25,664 nucleotides of DNA from JABZIP01 sp052173355. Lineage in GTDB: Bacteria; Bacillota; Clostridia; Peptostreptococcales; Anaerovoracaceae. Within the stretch, counting starts at the first letter, position 1. Each line of letters begins with the position of its first letter. Position numbers and translations under genes: made by a program. Below the pieces are notes generated by a model. The model was not told where the DNA came from and ran no database searches. It was given only the letters and a program-made list of their open reading frames with translations. The DNA lies in NCBI GenBank assembly GCA_052173355.1, contig JBQMYS010000015.1:1-25664 (forward strand), read 5' to 3'. Positions 23,434-25,664 of this stretch are shown here, piece by piece.

Positions 23434-24957
23434 ATGAAAGTAATAAAAGAACAAACTATAAAAAATAAAAATAAAAAAGTTGAGTCGATGTTGCTGATTG
23501 ATGGAATTATTGTAGGAATAATTGCAGGATTTGCAGGAGTTTTATACAGAATTTTGATAGATTACGGTGGAAAAGCAACCGATATTTTTGTAAAGAAGAT
23601 AAATGAAGACTATGCGTATGGGCTGCCGTTAATGATATGGTTGTTGGTATTGGGATTTTTTTCAAGCCAAATAATTTCTAAAGACAAATATGTAGGGGGT
23701 AGCGGTATTCCGCAAGTGGCAGCGGAGGTAACAGGGAGAATTGATACAAATCCGTTCAAAGTGCTTGTTTTAAAATTGATAGGCGGTATGGTATCTGCTT
23801 TGGGCGGGCTTTCACTTGGGAGAGAAGGTCCTTCAATTCAACTTGGGGCAATGAGCGGGAAAATCGTTGCAAAACTTTTAAAACGAACAAAAATCAGGGA
23901 AAATTATCTTATGACGAGCGGAGCAAGCGCCGGACTTGCGGTGGCATTTCATGCGCCTCTTGCTGGGGTTTTGTTTTCAATGGAAGAAATTCATAAAAAT
24001 GTATCCAAAAAATTGATAATTTCCTGTTTCAGTGCGGCGGTGGTTGCGGACTTGATAAGCCAATTTGTTTTTGGATTTAAACCTGTGTTCCCTTTCCCGG
24101 CGATATGGGAAGTGCCGATTAAAACTTACCCGTTCATAGTGATTCTGGGTATTGCATTAGGGCTTGCAGGCACTCTATACAATAAAGTTATGAAATTTTT
24201 GTTCGATTTTTATAATAGATGCCATTTACCTATTAAAATAAGACCGTTTATAGCATATTTGACGGCGGGCTTCATGTTTTTTGCGTATCCGCAAGTTTTA
24301 GGTAGCGGACATAATTTAGTAGAAATGGTTTTATATAGTAAATGCACGATTGCAGGACTTGCGATTTTATTTATTATAAAATTCATATTTTCATTGATTT
24401 CATTTACATCGGGAGTTCCGGGAGGAATATTTTTACCGATTTTAGTGCAAGGGGCTATATTGGGTTCGCTCTTTGGAATGATTGCAGGCGAAGAAAACAT
24501 GGAAATATATGTAATAATAGCAATGGCAGGGTATTTAACTGCTGTGGTTAGAAATCCTTTGACATCTATAGTTCTGATATTTGAGATGACCGGAAGTTTA
24601 AATGGATTCTTACCTCTTGCAATGACTTGCTTATTTGCTTATTTTACCGCAAATTTGCTTGGAACAAAACCGGTATATGAATACTTGCTCGATAGAGTTT
24701 TGGAAACTGAAAAAGAAAATAAAGAGCAAGATGTAGAAGTCGAAATAGTTGTAAGCATTGAAGCAGGAAGTTCTGCAGTGGGAATGAAGATAAAAGATAT
24801 TGAATGGCTTAGGGGAAGCATAATAGTGCAAATTGAACGTGGAGGTCGATGGATGTTGCCAAAAGGAGATACAATAATAGAACAGAATGATAAATTGACA
24901 TTACATTTACCGTCTAAAAATGTAAACGAGATGATAAGACACTTATCTGAATATTGA
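23434..24957 (+). CDS. ClC-family H+/Cl- antiporter with C-terminal TrkA-C-like domain
   Basis: This 507-residue membrane protein has the ClC selectivity motifs: GSGIP (89-93), GREGP (129-133) with gating glutamate E131, and GVPGGIFLP (about 327-335). FSMEE (181-185) aligns with the EE pair that includes the proton glutamate of E. coli ClC, so exchange rather than pure channel activity is likely. About ten hydrophobic segments are visible. From about residue 430 a soluble domain (VVSIEAGSSAVGMKIKDIEW, then IIEQNDKLTLHLP) resembles the TrkA-C/RCK_C regulatory domain of K+ transport proteins. It probably supports pH or anion homeostasis. The GREGP motif argues against the fluoride-specific subclass. 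Confidence 0.93.
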   Translation: MKVIKEQTIKNKNKKVESMLLIDGIIVGIIAGFAGVLYRILIDYGGKATDIFVKKINEDYAYGLPLMIWLLVLGFFSSQIISKDKYVGGSGIPQVAAEVTGRIDTNPFKVLVLKLIGGMVSALGGLSLGREGPSIQLGAMSGKIVAKLLKRTKIRENYLMTSGASAGLAVAFHAPLAGVLFSMEEIHKNVSKKLIISCFSAAVVADLISQFVFGFKPVFPFPAIWEVPIKTYPFIVILGIALGLAGTLYNKVMKFLFDFYNRCHLPIKIRPFIAYLTAGFMFFAYPQVLGSGHNLVEMVLYSKCTIAGLAILFIIKFIFSLISFTSGVPGGIFLPILVQGAILGSLFGMIAGEENMEIYVIIAMAGYLTAVVRNPLTSIVLIFEMTGSLNGFLPLAMTCLFAYFTANLLGTKPVYEYLLDRVLETEKENKEQDVEVEIVVSIEAGSSAVGMKIKDIEWLRGSIIVQIERGGRWMLPKGDTIIEQNDKLTLHLPSKNVNEMIRHLSEY

Positions 24958-25001
24958 TTAAAGAAGTTTATATTTTAAAATATTAAAAAAGAGGTAGTAT
25001 T

Positions 25002-25481
25002 GTGGCAAAGCATGAAGAAAAAACCAACGTAATGAGGATTTTAGATAGTAAGAAGATTAAATATCAAAGCCATTGTTATATTGATAATCCAAGCACAAAC
25101 GGAGTTGAAATAGCAAGAATATTAGGACAAAATCCCAAAGAAGTTTTTAAAACTTTGGTTACTACTTCAAAATCAGGAACCAATTATGTTTTTGTGATAC
25201 CGGTAGAGAATGAACTTGATTTAAAAAAGGCGGCTAAAGCTGCGGGTGAAAAAAGCATAGAAATGTTAAAATCTAAGGAGTTGTTGCCGCTTACAGGCTA
25301 TGTTCATGGTGGTTGCTCACCTATAGGTATGAAAAAATTTTTTAAAACTTTTGTAGATAGTAGTGCTGAATGTAATGATAGAATTATTTTCAGTGCGGGC
25401 AAGATTGGCTATCAAGTAGATATGGAAATAGGAGAATTGCTAAAGATACTTGAATTTGAATTTGTTGATTTGATAGTGTAG
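25002..25481 (+). CDS. ybaK: YbaK/EbsC-family Cys-tRNA(Pro) deacylase
   Basis: This 159-residue protein matches YbaK: an N-terminal helix (TNVMRILDSKKIKY), EVFKTLVT with the conserved lysine K50, the VIPVENELDLKKAAKAAG segment, and the GGCSPIGMKK loop (103-112). YbaK hydrolyses Cys-tRNA(Pro), removing errors made by prolyl-tRNA synthetase. The start is GTG with GAGGT about 6 nt upstream. An in-frame ATG at 25032 is later and would cut the first helix. It lies 44 nt after the ClC gene on the same strand. Confidence 0.9.
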   Translation: MAKHEEKTNVMRILDSKKIKYQSHCYIDNPSTNGVEIARILGQNPKEVFKTLVTTSKSGTNYVFVIPVENELDLKKAAKAAGEKSIEMLKSKELLPLTGYVHGGCSPIGMKKFFKTFVDSSAECNDRIIFSAGKIGYQVDMEIGELLKILEFEFVDLIV

Positions 25482-25485
25482 TATC

Positions 25486-25513
25486 AAATGTCTCTAGGTT
25501 AAGCAAGACATTT
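25486..25513 (+). terminator. Weak hairpin after ybaK
   Basis: AAATGTCT (25486-25493) pairs with AGACATTT (25506-25513) around a 12-nt loop just past the ybaK stop. It is not followed by a clean T run, so it is a weak terminator candidate. Confidence 0.35.
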
Positions 25514-25664
25514 CATTACATTTTACCGCTGACTAAATAATATAGAAACAAATAAACATAATATAAGTGGAGTAAAAATAAAAAATTTTACATTTTTTAA
25601 ATTCCTCTTTAATATTGTTTGCAAATTTATATTTAAGTTATGAATTGATATTGTTTAAGGAAAT
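25514..25664. other. AT-rich tail with no recognisable gene
   Basis: The last 151 nt are very AT-rich. No coding frame with a ribosome site, no RNA gene and no convincing repeat is visible. The region may hold promoter sequence for a gene beyond the window. Confidence 0.5.

Noticed and set aside
1..25664. CRISPR arrays, insertion sequences or tRNA genes.
   Set aside because: No regularly spaced repeats, transposase frames, terminal inverted repeats or cloverleaf-like sequences were noticed on reading either strand.

Overview
The window is AT-rich, densely packed and almost entirely chromosomal core genes. The organism looks like a low-G+C anaerobic Firmicute of the class Clostridia. Four things suggest this: a single-transcript FAS-II operon using FabK instead of FabI, a transketolase split into two genes, a CsaB-type pyruvyl transferase typical of S-layer bearing Firmicutes, and a thioredoxin reductase without the usual NADPH-binding motifs. 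No mobile element, CRISPR array, rRNA or tRNA was seen. The genus cannot be fixed from the sequence alone.

Region 1 (1-1116): the last 16 codons of tuf (EF-Tu), a shared hairpin terminator, and a minus-strand YprB-type RNase H-like exonuclease. Region 2 (1244-7218): a consensus promoter and a structured leader, then mgtE, a small secreted protein, a DUF5693-like membrane protein, csaB and a wecG/tagA-type glycosyltransferase. The last three probably serve secondary cell-wall polysaccharide synthesis and modification. Region 3 (7301-9109): the two halves of transketolase, closed by a strong terminator.

Region 4 (9165-19780): a consensus promoter with an AT-rich inverted repeat, then acpP-accB-accC-accD-accA-fabH-fabK-[second FabK/NMO-like flavoprotein]-fabD-fabG-fabF-fabZ-marR, with gaps of under 30 nt or overlaps. 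It encodes malonyl-CoA formation, malonyl transfer, initiation, all four elongation steps and a probable FabT-like regulator. Two members are odd. AccD lacks the whole N-terminal zinc ribbon. The second FabK paralog carries a CX2CX3CX7C cluster and may be a FabX-like flavoprotein making unsaturated fatty acids, a function otherwise absent from the operon.

Region 5 (19767-21963): a leaderless lytic-transglycosylase-domain protein and a CofE-like (F420 ligase family) protein, ending in a 23-bp perfect bidirectional terminator. Region 6 (21989-23263, minus): trxB-like then trxA. Region 7 (23390-25664): a ClC H+/Cl- antiporter with a C-terminal TrkA-C-like domain, a YbaK-family deacylase, and an AT-rich tail with no gene recognised.
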